Below are positions 34,467-43,159 of a stretch of DNA of 64,000 nucleotides, piece by piece. The stretch covers positions 186,001-250,000 of the forward strand of contig NZ_JAPFPW010000001.1 of assembly GCF_026155325.1 (NCBI RefSeq), read 5' to 3'. Positions within the stretch are counted from its first letter, which is position 1. Every line of letters begins with the position of its first letter. A program made the position numbers and the translations under genes. The stretch is from Desulfobotulus pelophilus (lineage in GTDB: Bacteria; Desulfobacterota; Desulfobacteria; Desulfobacterales; ASO4-4). Under the pieces are notes generated by a model that saw nothing but the letters and a program-made list of their open reading frames with translations, was not told the origin of the DNA and ran no database searches.

Positions 34467-35780
34467 TCAGTTTGAATCCTTGAGGTCCAGTATGCCCTGA
34501 AGCAGGGTATCAAAGAGTGGTTTTACCTCATCCTCCTCGATGCAGCTGAAGGCCACCCGTATGTCGTATTTGCCCAGGGCGATAAGGCCCACTCCGTATG
34601 TTTCCAGAAGGTGGAGGCGAAGCGGCTCTGCCTCCAGGTCCTTTAGGCGGACACACATGAAATAGCCTGCATTGAACGGGTAGGGTGTGAAGGCCCCGGT
34701 GTATCTGGGGTCCTTGAGAACGTCTTTGACCCTGGCAGCTCTGGCTTTCAGCACCTCATATTTCTGGGCATGTTCCTTCTTGTTCCGTGTATCCTGCATG
34801 GATTTGAGTACGATGCGCTGGCCCAGATGGGAGGCATTGGAAATATTGCCGCGGATGCAGCCTGCGGTTTTTCTTTCCAGTGCTTCATAGAAAGGAGCCG
34901 GATCTCCGGATATTTTTGTGCCATAGGTCATGAAGCCTACCCGCAAACCCCATACATAATTCTCTTTGGTTGCTCCGTCCAGTTTCAGGGCCAGGATGTT
35001 TTCGTGCAGATTTGCAAAGAGGGCAAAAAGGGACTCCTTCAGGGTTTCCTCTTCATAGAAGAGACCAAAATAGGCATCGTCTGTGGCCACCAGCAGCCTG
35101 CTGCCGGATTCAGCTACTGTTTTCAGCCCTGCAATCAGTTCGGAAGCTTCTTTTTGAGAAATGGCATAACCTGTGGGGTTCTGGGGAAAGTTCAGCAGCA
35201 CAATGGCTTTGCCTGTTCTGTCTGCTTCGTCCCGCACCTGTTCCATCAATCCTTCAACATTGAATCCGCCTTCGGGAGTGAAGATGGGATAGTGGCGCAG
35301 CTGTATGCCGAGACGGACATTCATGATGAGGTTGTAGTTGCCCCACATCATGTCCGGCAGAATGACCGTGTCTCCCGCATTGCACCACATTTCGGCAAAA
35401 ACGCTAATGGCATGGGTAATGCCGCAGGTTACCACGGGCAGGGAAATCGTTTTTTCTGCAAGGGAAGGGTTCTTTTCAAAAAGAGAGGCCTGCCATGCCT
35501 TGCGAAGCTCCGGGATGCCAAAGGAAGGAGCATAGGTCAGGGATTCATCGGGTCGGTAGGCAAGCCCCTCCATGACCGATGGGAAGCACATGATGTCCCC
35601 TTCCTCCCGTGCGATACCTATTGTGGCATTGATAGCATGTGCCTTTTCTTTGGCCTCGGCGCTCTGGCTGAGGATACCTTTTGGGAAAAAAAGCTGCTTG
35701 CCCACGGAAGACAGCAGGTCCAGGGCATTGGGGTTTCCATTGGATAGGTTCGTATTGAGCTGCTCGGCTAAGGGGTTCAT
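34467..35780 (-). CDS. Class I/II aminotransferase of unknown substrate
   Basis: Fold-type I PLP aminotransferase, 437 aa. Visible: VTCGITHAISVFAEMWCNAGD (substrate-loop region), NFPQNPTGYAIS with the conserved NPTG, the Asp/Tyr pair in TDDAYFGLFY, the PLP lysine in LDGATKENYVWGLRVGF and the C-terminal IRVAFSCIEE with the carboxylate-binding Arg. The subgroup looks like the aspartate/aromatic aminotransferases, but the substrate cannot be assigned. The ATG at 35780 (MNPLAEQL) has AAGGA 6 nt upstream; 25 further in-frame codons upstream are rejected as they lie in the terminator region. Confidence 0.85.
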   Translation of the reverse strand: MNPLAEQLNTNLSNGNPNALDLLSSVGKQLFFPKGILSQSAEAKEKAHAINATIGIAREEGDIMCFPSVMEGLAYRPDESLTYAPSFGIPELRKAWQASLFEKNPSLAEKTISLPVVTCGITHAISVFAEMWCNAGDTVILPDMMWGNYNLIMNVRLGIQLRHYPIFTPEGGFNVEGLMEQVRDEADRTGKAIVLLNFPQNPTGYAISQKEASELIAGLKTVAESGSRLLVATDDAYFGLFYEEETLKESLFALFANLHENILALKLDGATKENYVWGLRVGFMTYGTKISGDPAPFYEALERKTAGCIRGNISNASHLGQRIVLKSMQDTRNKKEHAQKYEVLKARAARVKDVLKDPRYTGAFTPYPFNAGYFMCVRLKDLEAEPLRLHLLETYGVGLIALGKYDIRVAFSCIEEDEVKPLFDTLLQGILDLKDSN

Positions 35781-35870
35781 GGTATTCCTTGGCAAAGAAT
35801 GCGGTTGGTAAATTGGCTCTCTGGCTGAACACCCACCCTGTTCCAGCACCATCATATGACGCCGGAACAG

Positions 35871-35910
35871 AGAAAGCCCGAATCCTTAACTGTAAGGCAG
35901 GGCTTTTTCT
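35871..35910 (-). terminator. Terminator-like hairpin after the PxxKW gene
   Basis: On the minus strand AAAGCCC pairs with GGGCTTT, and an inner CCTTA/TAAGG pair closes a CAGT loop. It lies between the PxxKW gene and the aminotransferase, both leftward. Only a short T-run follows, so termination may be partial. Confidence 0.6.
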
Positions 35911-35995
35911 GTCTGGATGATTGTATGCCTGCCGTAACAGGAATAAACGCTTTTGCGAGGCCTCCCATGGCCCATGGCCTTCCGGAGTATGGGAG

Positions 35996-36268
35996 CTATT
36001 TGCGCTTGGATGCCTTGAGGGGGTTGACTTTTTTCTTGGCGTCTGCGGATTCCGTTTTGATATGGGTGGCCATGTTGCAGTTGCCCAGTTTCCATTTGTT
36101 GGCTGGCTCAGGGAAAATGGTGCAGTAGATACCGCTTTCCTGTTCCGTAATACGGGCGCAGCCCATGCAGGGTTCAACGGCAGCAAGGCAGGTTCCTCCA
36201 TTGTAGGAGCATCCGTTGGATTTCATAAAAACACAGTCGTGGCCTTTGCGGGTGGTAGTGCAAATCAT
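35996..36268 (-). CDS. PxxKW-family cysteine-rich small protein
   Basis: 90 aa protein with eight cysteines in the first 64 residues (C3, C12, C20, C27, C34, C37, C49, C64) and the motif PANKW (P55-W59), which defines the PxxKW cysteine-rich family known mainly from sulfate-reducing and related Desulfobacterota. The lysine/alanine tail (KTESADAKKKVNPLKASKRK) is basic. The function is unknown; metal or Fe-S binding is a guess from the cysteines. The ATG at 36268 has GGAG 8 nt upstream; longer in-frame forms lack support. It has its own candidate promoter about 230 nt upstream. Confidence 0.8.
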   Translation of the reverse strand: MICTTTRKGHDCVFMKSNGCSYNGGTCLAAVEPCMGCARITEQESGIYCTIFPEPANKWKLGNCNMATHIKTESADAKKKVNPLKASKRK

Positions 36269-36494
36269 AGAGTGAACTCCTGGTTCCTTAAAAAAATAAC
36301 GATAAGGTCTTATGTCTGGATTAGGATGAAATCGGATCCTGACCGGGTGTCTGTTTCCCACCCTTTCATGATGGGCCGAATTGGAATCTTCAGGGTTATG
36401 CTGTCATTTTTATACAAAGATTACAAGCCCTCCCTCAGTCCGATCGAATCCAGAAACGGTTTGATTTGGTCAATCTCTGGATAAAAACCCAACA

Positions 36495-36523
36495 ACAATA
36501 GAAAAAGGAAGTGGGCTTGTCAA
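36495..36523 (-). promoter_or_regulatory. Candidate sigma-70 promoter for the PxxKW gene
   Basis: On the minus strand: TTGACA (36518-36523), a 17-nt spacer, TATTGT (36495-36500). This leaves an unusually long leader of about 220 nt before the PxxKW start codon. Confidence 0.55.
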
Positions 36524-36580
36524 TTTGAAAACGCTTTCCATGATTTTTTAGGGGTTGGCAGGGAAGTTAAATTTGATTCG

Positions 36581-36610
36581 CCGCTGGCTTGGAGGTATAG
36601 TTGCCAGCGG
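36581..36610. other. Inverted repeat in the divergent PxxKW/kdsD region
   Basis: CCGCTGGC (36581-36588) and GCCAGCGG (36603-36610) form a perfect 8-bp stem with a 14-nt loop, about 155 nt before kdsD. It could be a leader hairpin or an operator. The rest of the 498-nt gap between the two genes holds no supported gene. Confidence 0.5.
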
Positions 36611-36766
36611 TTTAACCGTTGGTTTGCAGGGTAGCAGTGGGGTCCATCCGATCGAGAGAGTTTGACCGGGGACATTTGTTCTTTTGTTTACAAAGCACCG
36701 TTTGCATCTTGCTGGGCCTGAATCTGCTGGCTGCATCGCCCTTGCTTGAAAGGAAGAAAGACCGTC

Positions 36767-37735
36767 ATGATAAAAGAGATTAAAGAGGTTCTTAGAACAG
36801 AAGCGCAGGGGATTCTCGACCTTGCGGACAGAGTGGACAGCACCTTTGAGAATATGGTGGAAGCGGTTTTTGCCTGCAAAGGCAGGCTTGTGGTGGCTGG
36901 AATTGGGAAATCCGGTCTGGTAGGCCGGAAAATTGTTGCCACGCTTATATCCACGGGAACCCATGCTATTTTTCTGCATCCTGTGGAAGCCATGCATGGA
37001 GATCTTGGTGTGGTGGGAGCCGGGGATGTTTTTCTGGCTCTTTCCAATTCAGGTGAAACCGAAGAACTGAATATTCTTCTCCCGAGCATACGGCATATGG
37101 GCTGTCCCATTATAGCCCTTACGGGGAACCCCGGGTCTACTCTGGGGCGTGAGGCGGATATTGTTGTGAATGTGGGGGTGGCCAAGGAGGCCTGCCCCCT
37201 TGGGCTGGCCCCCACCACGTCTACGACGGTTCTCCTCGCTGCAGGAGATGCCCTTGCGGTTGCCCTTATCCATAAAAGACAGTTTAAGTCATCGGATTTC
37301 AGACGTTTTCATCCTGGAGGTGCCCTCGGGCAGCGTCTTGCCAGTCGTGTTGCTGACCTGATGCTTACGGATAACCTTCCAAAGGTGGTGATCGAAACAT
37401 CTTTTTCGGAAGTTTTGGCCGTTATGGACAGAATTTCTTTGGGAGCTGTGATGGTAACGGACGGTCAGGACCGTCTTGTGGGGATTTTGACGGATGGGGA
37501 TGTACGCCACCTTGCGGCTTCCGGAGAGCTGGAAAAAGGCAGTCTGGAGGCTGTTATGACAATCAACCCGCGCTGCGTGACCCCGGAAGCACCGGTTTAC
37601 GATGCGTTGAACACCATGGAAGAGTATCAGATTACCGTATTGCCCGTTGTGAATGCGGAGGGTGTGCTGATGGGAATGCTTCATCTGCATGATATTCTGG
37701 GCAAGGGAGCCTTTCAATTCAATGCCCGGCCCTGA
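36767..37735 (+). CDS. kdsD: D-arabinose 5-phosphate isomerase (KpsF/GutQ family)
   Basis: Interconverts ribulose 5-phosphate and arabinose 5-phosphate, the first step to Kdo for lipid A core. N-terminal SIS domain with GIGKSGLVGRKI, HPVEAMHGDLG, SNSGETEEL and a C-terminal pair of CBS domains (from about residue 205, MVTDGQDRLVGILTDGDVRH and LPVVNAEGVLMGMLHLHDIL). 322 aa, typical. The ATG at 36767 has AGGAAG 10 nt upstream; a TTG 7 codons earlier is less likely. waaA in the same region supports a role in Kdo synthesis. Confidence 0.93.
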   Translation: MIKEIKEVLRTEAQGILDLADRVDSTFENMVEAVFACKGRLVVAGIGKSGLVGRKIVATLISTGTHAIFLHPVEAMHGDLGVVGAGDVFLALSNSGETEELNILLPSIRHMGCPIIALTGNPGSTLGREADIVVNVGVAKEACPLGLAPTTSTTVLLAAGDALAVALIHKRQFKSSDFRRFHPGGALGQRLASRVADLMLTDNLPKVVIETSFSEVLAVMDRISLGAVMVTDGQDRLVGILTDGDVRHLAASGELEKGSLEAVMTINPRCVTPEAPVYDALNTMEEYQITVLPVVNAEGVLMGMLHLHDILGKGAFQFNARP

Positions 37736-37791
37736 TGACAGCCTGGGGCAGCTATATGAGATGGGCTGAAGGGGGGGGGGCAGGGATAGAA

Positions 37792-39120
37792 ATGCAGGAG
37801 GCAAAAAACGAAATGTGGTTTGAAGATACACGGATTACGAATCTTGAAAATCAGCCTTTTGCGTCTCCTCTGCGCTTTGCCCATGGGGGCGGTTTTGTGG
37901 CGGATGGCCATCATATCTTGTACAGTCTTGATGCCGAAGGGCTTGTCCGTATGGTGAGGGAGGGTGGAAACCCTTTGGGTTTTGAGGCTGCCGGTCCCCG
38001 GGAGCGGATTCATTTTGCCCCTTCTGAGGTCCGGGCTGCCATAGTCACCTGTGGTGGGCTGTGTCCGGGTCTGAATGATATTATCCGGTCTCTGGTGATA
38101 GAGCTCTATCACCGTTACGGGGTTCGGCGTATTCTGGGAGTTCCTTTCGGGCTTCAGGGGTTGATCGGTGATTACGGGTATGATTTTCGGGAGCTGAATC
38201 CTTTAGTCGTGGAGCGGATTCTGGACATGGGCGGAACCATTCTGGGTTCATCAAGGGGACCTCAGGATTTTGACCGTATCTGTGACCGTCTTGAGAAGGC
38301 GGAAATTCATATCCTTTTCATGGTGGGAGGAGACGGAACCCTGACCGCTGCCCATCTGCTTTCCGGGGTTGTTCGGAAGAGGGGGCTGGACCTGGCTGTG
38401 GTGGGTATCCCTAAGACCATTGATAATGATATTGCCGTGATTGAGCGGAGTTTTGGATTTGATACGGCCGTTGAAGAGGCTACCCGGGCCATTCGGAGTG
38501 CCCATACGGAGGCCGTTGCCTACCCCAATGGCATTGGCATGATCCGTCTCATGGGGAGGCATTCCGGTTTTATTGCCGCCACAGCGGCCCTGGCTCAGCA
38601 GGATGCTAATTTTGTTCTGATCCCTGAGGTGCCCTTTGAGCTGGAAGGGGAAATGGGCCTTCTGGCCTCCCTTGAACGCCGTCTTGCTGAAAGGGGGCAT
38701 GCTGTGATTGTGGTTGCCGAGGGTGCTGGCCAGAATTTTTTTACGGACAAGGAGGAGGCAAAGGATGCTTCGGGCAACAGGGGTTTGAAGGATATCGGAT
38801 TGTTTCTGAAAGAAGCCATAGAAAAATATTTTGCGCTTCAAGGCAGGGCCATTGCCATGAAGTACATTGATCCCAGTTATATGATCCGGAGCAGACCTGC
38901 CAATGCAGGGGATTCGGTTTTTTGCAGTTTTCTTGCCCGTAATGCCGTGCATGCGGCCATGGCCGGAAAAACGGATATGCTGGTGGGTTATGTCAACGGA
39001 ACCTTTGTTCATCTGCCACTGGCTCTCTGTGCGGGGAAGCGGCGGCATGTGGACCCGGGGGGGCTGTTGTGGCAGGCTGTCCTGGAAACAACGGGGCAGG
39101 GGGAGCTTTGTCCGGCCTGA
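37792..39120 (+). CDS. 6-phosphofructokinase, probably ATP-dependent
   Basis: Group A phosphofructokinase acting in glycolysis. Visible: VTCGGLCPGLNDIIRSLV, the nucleotide site MVGGDGTLTAAH and catalytic PKTIDNDIAV, then IGMIRLMGRHSGFIAA and IPEVPFELEG. The residue after GGD is Gly, as in ATP-dependent enzymes, while the Lys in PKTIDND is the one found in PPi-dependent and some ATP-dependent long-type enzymes; ATP use is therefore inferred, not proven. The start is uncertain: ATG at 37792 (weak AGGGA) or ATG at 37813 (AGGAGG 11 nt upstream). A run of ten G lies at 37771-37780 just before it. It follows kdsD by 56 nt. Confidence 0.85.
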   Translation: MQEAKNEMWFEDTRITNLENQPFASPLRFAHGGGFVADGHHILYSLDAEGLVRMVREGGNPLGFEAAGPRERIHFAPSEVRAAIVTCGGLCPGLNDIIRSLVIELYHRYGVRRILGVPFGLQGLIGDYGYDFRELNPLVVERILDMGGTILGSSRGPQDFDRICDRLEKAEIHILFMVGGDGTLTAAHLLSGVVRKRGLDLAVVGIPKTIDNDIAVIERSFGFDTAVEEATRAIRSAHTEAVAYPNGIGMIRLMGRHSGFIAATAALAQQDANFVLIPEVPFELEGEMGLLASLERRLAERGHAVIVVAEGAGQNFFTDKEEAKDASGNRGLKDIGLFLKEAIEKYFALQGRAIAMKYIDPSYMIRSRPANAGDSVFCSFLARNAVHAAMAGKTDMLVGYVNGTFVHLPLALCAGKRRHVDPGGLLWQAVLETTGQGELCPA

Positions 39121-39160
39121 CACCTTTTTCCAAACGGGCGTTTTCGGGCGGGATGGCTAG

Positions 39161-39186
39161 GGCGGGCCAGAACCCGCCGCGTTTTT
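39161..39186 (+). terminator. Rho-independent terminator after phosphofructokinase
   Basis: GGCGGG (39161-39166), loop ccagaa, CCCGCC (39173-39178), then GCG and TTTTT (39182-39186). Lies in the 101-nt gap between the convergent phosphofructokinase and waaA genes. Confidence 0.75.
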
Positions 39187-39221
39187 CCTTGCATGATGCC
39201 CAGCTTGAGCCGGATGATCTT

Positions 39222-40556
39222 TCAGCTTGTGATGGGGATATGGTCGGCAGGGAGGACGTCGAGTATGGTCTGGACATGACAGGCCGTGGCACCCCTGTTC
39301 TTTTGAAGAGCCGCAAGCCCGGCAAGGCCTGCGGCTTTTGCTTTTTCCGGAAAGCTGAGCAGAAAGATCAGTTTTTCGGCAAGGGCATCCGCATCCTTTG
39401 CTTCAAAGGCTGCACCGGCTTCCACAAGCAGGTTTTTTTCATCGGAAAAATCTTCCATGGAGGGGCCGAAGAGGACTGGTTTGGCGCAGGCTGCTGCTTC
39501 CAGCAGGTTCTGCCCTCCTGCAGGAACAAGGCTCCCTCCGCAGAACACCACATCCGCAAGGGTATAAAGACTGCGGAGTTCGCCCATGGTATCCAGAAAC
39601 AGAACGGGGGCGTGCAGGGGAAGGTCGCTGCTGCGACGCTGGTGTCTCAGGTTCATTCCTGTGATGTTTTTTTCCATGGAGAGGAGACGTTTCAGGTGGC
39701 GGGGCGCAAGAATCATGTGAAGGTTGGGAATTTTTTTGCGGGCTGTGCAGAAAGCCCGGCCAAGGGGAATTTCTTCTCCTTGGCGGATGCTGCCGCAGAT
39801 CAAAAGCGGTGTATGGGATGCAAGGCCGAGGGTTTCTCTGTCGATGGTCTGTCCTGCAGCCGGAGCTATGCTGATGGGGTCCCGTTTGATGTTGCCGCAT
39901 ACCTGTATTTTTTCAGGCGGAGCGCCCAGCTCCACGATGCGTTCGGCATCGGCCTTGCTGATCATGCTGAATCCCTGCATGCTACTGAATGTTTCCTGCA
40001 AAAGGGGACGGATTTTTTTGTACCGGGGGAAAGACCGCGGGGAGATACGCCCGTTGACCATGAGTACGGGAATGCCTCTGTCTGTGCAGGCTCGTATCCA
40101 GTTGGGCCAGATTTCTGTTTCCACAAAAATCATGGCATCCGGATGCCTTGCCGTGATGGCAGCATCCGGCCACCCTGGGAGATCCAGAGGGGCAAAAATC
40201 ACGGTTGCGAACGAGCCAAGGCGCTGCTCCAGCAGGGCCTTGCCCGTGTGGGTGAAGGCGGAAAGGGTAAAAATGACGGGAGAGGAGAGATGTTGTTGCA
40301 GAAAGTACACGATGGATTCCGTGACGCCTGCTTCGCCAAGGCTGGCCCCGTGGATCCAGATATGCAGGGGCTGGTTGGCTCGATGAAGGGGAGGAATGTT
40401 GCCCATAAGGTGCTGGCAGCGTTCTTTATTCAGTGAGACGAGGCGGCCTGCCTGTAGCAGAGGCTGGGCGAGAGCTTTGATCCCTGCCGTTAGCCTGCTG
40501 TAGTTTTTATAGGAAACCGGGCAGGTTCTTCCCGGCTTTTCAGGGGTTGATTTCAC
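39222..40556 (-). CDS. waaA: 3-deoxy-D-manno-octulosonic acid transferase
   Basis: Adds Kdo from CMP-Kdo to lipid IVA at the inner membrane. GT30 motifs: the catalytic base Glu in IHGASLGEAGVTESI, FVETEIWPNWI, NGRISPRSFPRY, CGNIKRD and the donor site FCGGSLVPAGGQNLLEAAA. The N-terminal segment (SRLTAGIKALAQPLLQAGRL) is less hydrophobic than the usual anchor. The start is GTG at 40556, overlapping the upstream lipoprotein gene by 17 nt; no strong ribosome site is seen, which suggests coupling. 444 aa. Confidence 0.93.
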   Translation of the reverse strand: MKSTPEKPGRTCPVSYKNYSRLTAGIKALAQPLLQAGRLVSLNKERCQHLMGNIPPLHRANQPLHIWIHGASLGEAGVTESIVYFLQQHLSSPVIFTLSAFTHTGKALLEQRLGSFATVIFAPLDLPGWPDAAITARHPDAMIFVETEIWPNWIRACTDRGIPVLMVNGRISPRSFPRYKKIRPLLQETFSSMQGFSMISKADAERIVELGAPPEKIQVCGNIKRDPISIAPAAGQTIDRETLGLASHTPLLICGSIRQGEEIPLGRAFCTARKKIPNLHMILAPRHLKRLLSMEKNITGMNLRHQRRSSDLPLHAPVLFLDTMGELRSLYTLADVVFCGGSLVPAGGQNLLEAAACAKPVLFGPSMEDFSDEKNLLVEAGAAFEAKDADALAEKLIFLLSFPEKAKAAGLAGLAALQKNRGATACHVQTILDVLPADHIPITS

Positions 40557-42450
40557 GGAAAGAAGAGCCTCTTATTTCAAGGATAAAGGGTGGTGTAAGA
40601 GACTCCCGGTTTTCAGCAAAGCCGACAGGTCCGGTGACCCCTTGGTAGGATTCTGTTTTCTGCAGAAATTCAGCGAGTTCGGAGCGGCTGTACGGTCTCT
40701 GTTCCAGGGTGTGAAAAAATAACATCAGACTATCAAATACAACGGCTTCCAGATAGCCGGGGAGTTCACCATAGGTTTCAAGGAAAAGGCTGGTGAATTC
40801 CTGAACATGGGGGTTCTGGCTTTCGGCAAAAAAGCCTGTAGGCAGTATGGCACCCCGTGCATGGTGTCCTGCCATTTCAATAAGGCGTGGGCTGTGCCAG
40901 AGATTGGTACCCAAAAGTCGAACGCCCATAAGGTCGTTATAGGCCAGCTGGGGTAGAATCATGCCGGCTCTTTGGGCGCTGTCCGGGATAAAAAGGGCAT
41001 CGAACTGAATGGCAGGACCAGAAGTTTTATCCTTATCTTCGGTTTCGGAAGAAGACAGGTCCTCAGGAATGGGGAGGTGGAGACCCGTAAGTCGCCGTAT
41101 GGGTTCCGAGAAGTCTGTGCTTCTTGGTGGGTAGGCCTCCACACCTGTGATGCGGCCGCCCATGTCTTCAACCGTATCCCAGAAAAGATCCCGGAAATTC
41201 TGGCCGTAACTGTCGTCAGGATGGAGAATGCCGAATCGGAAGAGGTTCTGCCGGTTCATGGCATGGGAAACCAATGCGCGCACCTGCATGGAGGGGGTCA
41301 TGAAATTACGAAAAATGAGGGGGCCGATGTCCGTGATGCCCTCCTGCTGGGTCAGGGTTATCAGGGGGAGTCCGTGGTCGGCGGCAACCTGGATGGATTC
41401 GGGAGATGCTGCCAGAGGGCCGATGGCGGCAATGATTTTTCTTTTGTCAAGCAGCCGTATGGCATCGGCTGTGGCGGTTTCGTCGGAGCGGGTGTCTTCA
41501 ATGAGAATCCGTACAGGAAGAGCATCTTCTCTGTTTGTATAGACGGCCATGGCCATTTCAACCCCCCGGAGAGCCTGTATGCCAAAGGCTTCGAATCTCC
41601 CTGAAAGCGGGAGAAGGCAGCCGATGGCAAGAGGATCGATCTCTTCTTTGTCCTTGAGGGATTTTTTCAGGTCTTTAGCCATGTTTTTTCTCGGGTGACG
41701 GGGAAAGGTCTCCAGAAAAAACTGCAGTCTGTCTTCGGCGGCCCGGTAGCGTCCGGTTTCCGCAAGCCGGACGGCAGAGGCAAAGATCAGTATGGCCCGG
41801 GGTTCTGGTTGTCCGGCCCGATCAAAGAGGGCTTCCAAATCACCTGTATCCATGGAGCGGGTCTGGGAAAAGATTTTTTCTACCAGCAGGGGTTGGAGGT
41901 TGTTCGGAGCGGTATCAAAAGCCATAATGAGGGTTTCAAGGGCTTCCGGCATGCGTTTGAGTTCCGAGAGGGTATCAGCCTGTAGAAAGGCCAGGCGGAT
42001 GCGGATCTCTTCCGTATGGATTCTGTCCTGAATATTCTGAATGCAGCCAAGGGTTTTTTCGGGAAGATTTTCTGCATAAAAGGAGCTGCATTGGGCAAGA
42101 AGGGCTTCCGGAACAAGGCCGTTGCCGGGGAAGCCTTGAGTCAGTCGGTCAAAATAGTAGCGGGCTTTGCTTCCTTCCCCTTGGGCTGCATGGAGCGTTC
42201 CGAGTTTAAAAAGAGCAGAGGGTGTCTGTTTATGGTCTGGATATTGCTTAAGGAAATCCTTGTAAGCTTTGAGGGCATCTTCGCTGCGGCCGTCGGTATA
42301 GGCTTTTTCAGCCAGAAAGAATTCCTTTTCTCCGGGAGGCAGCATGTCGGGATGATGGGGGGAAGGGGGCTTTGCACAACCTGTCCAGAAAAAAAACAGG
42401 GTGATCACGAGAAGGCAGGAGATGCTTGATGCCAGGGATTGGTTTTTCAT
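40540..42450 (-). CDS. LpoA-like lipoprotein: TPR repeats plus periplasmic-binding (type 1) domain
   Basis: 636 aa. Signal peptide with a lipobox-like cysteine (SCLLVITLFFFWTGCAK, Cys about residue 25), so likely lipid-anchored. Then TPR-like helices (AEKAYTDGRSEDALKAYKDF, ALFKLGTLHAAQGEGSKARYYF) up to about residue 270, and a type 1 periplasmic binding fold (IGCLLPLSGRFEAFGIQALRG ... IAAIGPLAASPESIQVA). This layout is that of LpoA, the outer-membrane activator of PBP1A, but the same fold is used by ABC amino-acid receptors. No permease lies nearby, favouring the LpoA-like role. First gene before waaA. Confidence 0.8.
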   Translation of the reverse strand: MKNQSLASSISCLLVITLFFFWTGCAKPPSPHHPDMLPPGEKEFFLAEKAYTDGRSEDALKAYKDFLKQYPDHKQTPSALFKLGTLHAAQGEGSKARYYFDRLTQGFPGNGLVPEALLAQCSSFYAENLPEKTLGCIQNIQDRIHTEEIRIRLAFLQADTLSELKRMPEALETLIMAFDTAPNNLQPLLVEKIFSQTRSMDTGDLEALFDRAGQPEPRAILIFASAVRLAETGRYRAAEDRLQFFLETFPRHPRKNMAKDLKKSLKDKEEIDPLAIGCLLPLSGRFEAFGIQALRGVEMAMAVYTNREDALPVRILIEDTRSDETATADAIRLLDKRKIIAAIGPLAASPESIQVAADHGLPLITLTQQEGITDIGPLIFRNFMTPSMQVRALVSHAMNRQNLFRFGILHPDDSYGQNFRDLFWDTVEDMGGRITGVEAYPPRSTDFSEPIRRLTGLHLPIPEDLSSSETEDKDKTSGPAIQFDALFIPDSAQRAGMILPQLAYNDLMGVRLLGTNLWHSPRLIEMAGHHARGAILPTGFFAESQNPHVQEFTSLFLETYGELPGYLEAVVFDSLMLFFHTLEQRPYSRSELAEFLQKTESYQGVTGPVGFAENRESLTPPFILEIRGSSFREINP

Positions 42451-42480
42451 AGCAGAACTGTCGCCTTGGTTGCGGATACG

Positions 42481-42517
42481 ATAATGACTGGCAAGGAATT
42501 TATGAAACAGTCATTAT
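42481..42517. promoter_or_regulatory. Perfect 10-bp dyad in a divergent promoter region
   Basis: ATAATGACTG (42481-42490) and CAGTCATTAT (42508-42517) are exact inverted repeats separated by 17 nt. The dyad sits 31 nt before the LpoA-like start codon and 127 nt before the DUF4124 gene. It looks like an operator for a dimeric regulator; as a transcript it could also fold into a hairpin. Confidence 0.55.
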
Positions 42518-42643
42518 GATAAGGGCTATGCCCTGTACTTGTCACAAAACCTGGGTGGCTTTATACACCAAGATTGCAGCAGGAAGCAAAAAGGAATTGT
42601 TTTTTTCCGTATCCTCATTCGAAAGGTCCGAAAGGAAAGACTG

Positions 42644-43159
42644 ATGCAGACAGGTTACAGAAGTTTCATTAGCGTGGTTGTGGTTTTCTTTTTTGCATGC
42701 GGCGCAGGGGCGGAGTTTTATCAGTATCGGGATGCTTCGGGTCGTATAGTTTTTACTGATGATCTTTCCCGTCTTCCGGAGGCGGGAAGGGAGGTGGCTC
42801 TGCGTTTTGAAAGTCATAGGCCGCTGGCTGATACAGTAGGCGAAGAAGTGGATGCCAATGTACCTTCAGGCACTGTTTTTTCGGAGAGCGCAGCGGATCT
42901 GGAGGCGGAGCAAAAAGAACTCGGAGAAGCCTTGAGTCACCTGAAGGTATGGCGGGAAGCTCTTGAAGATCAGTTTGAAACTCTGGGAGATGCGGACCGT
43001 CAGATTATCGCAGCCTATAATGAGGAGGTAGCCGCCTTTGATGCGGAGCTGAGAGCTTATGAGCAGAAAAGGCAGCAGCATAATGAAAAAGTAAGGGCAT
43101 TCAATGCTGTCCTTGCAGAAATGGACAAAGGGGCGCTTCAGGATATGGGCACCCCCTGA
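42644..43159 (+). CDS. Secreted DUF4124-domain protein with coiled coil
   Basis: 171 aa. N-terminal signal peptide (FISVVVVFFFACGAGA, cleavage near residue 23), then a short DUF4124 domain of the usual form FYQYRDASGRIVFTDDLSRLP, then a helical coiled-coil region rich in Glu, Gln and Ala (about residues 85-160, RAYEQKRQQHNEKVRAF). The function of DUF4124 is unknown. The ATG at 42644 follows AAAGGAAAG; upstream in-frame codons lack a ribosome site. Its last 22 nt overlap the 3' end of convergent miaA. Confidence 0.8.
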   Translation: MQTGYRSFISVVVVFFFACGAGAEFYQYRDASGRIVFTDDLSRLPEAGREVALRFESHRPLADTVGEEVDANVPSGTVFSESAADLEAEQKELGEALSHLKVWREALEDQFETLGDADRQIIAAYNEEVAAFDAELRAYEQKRQQHNEKVRAFNAVLAEMDKGALQDMGTP

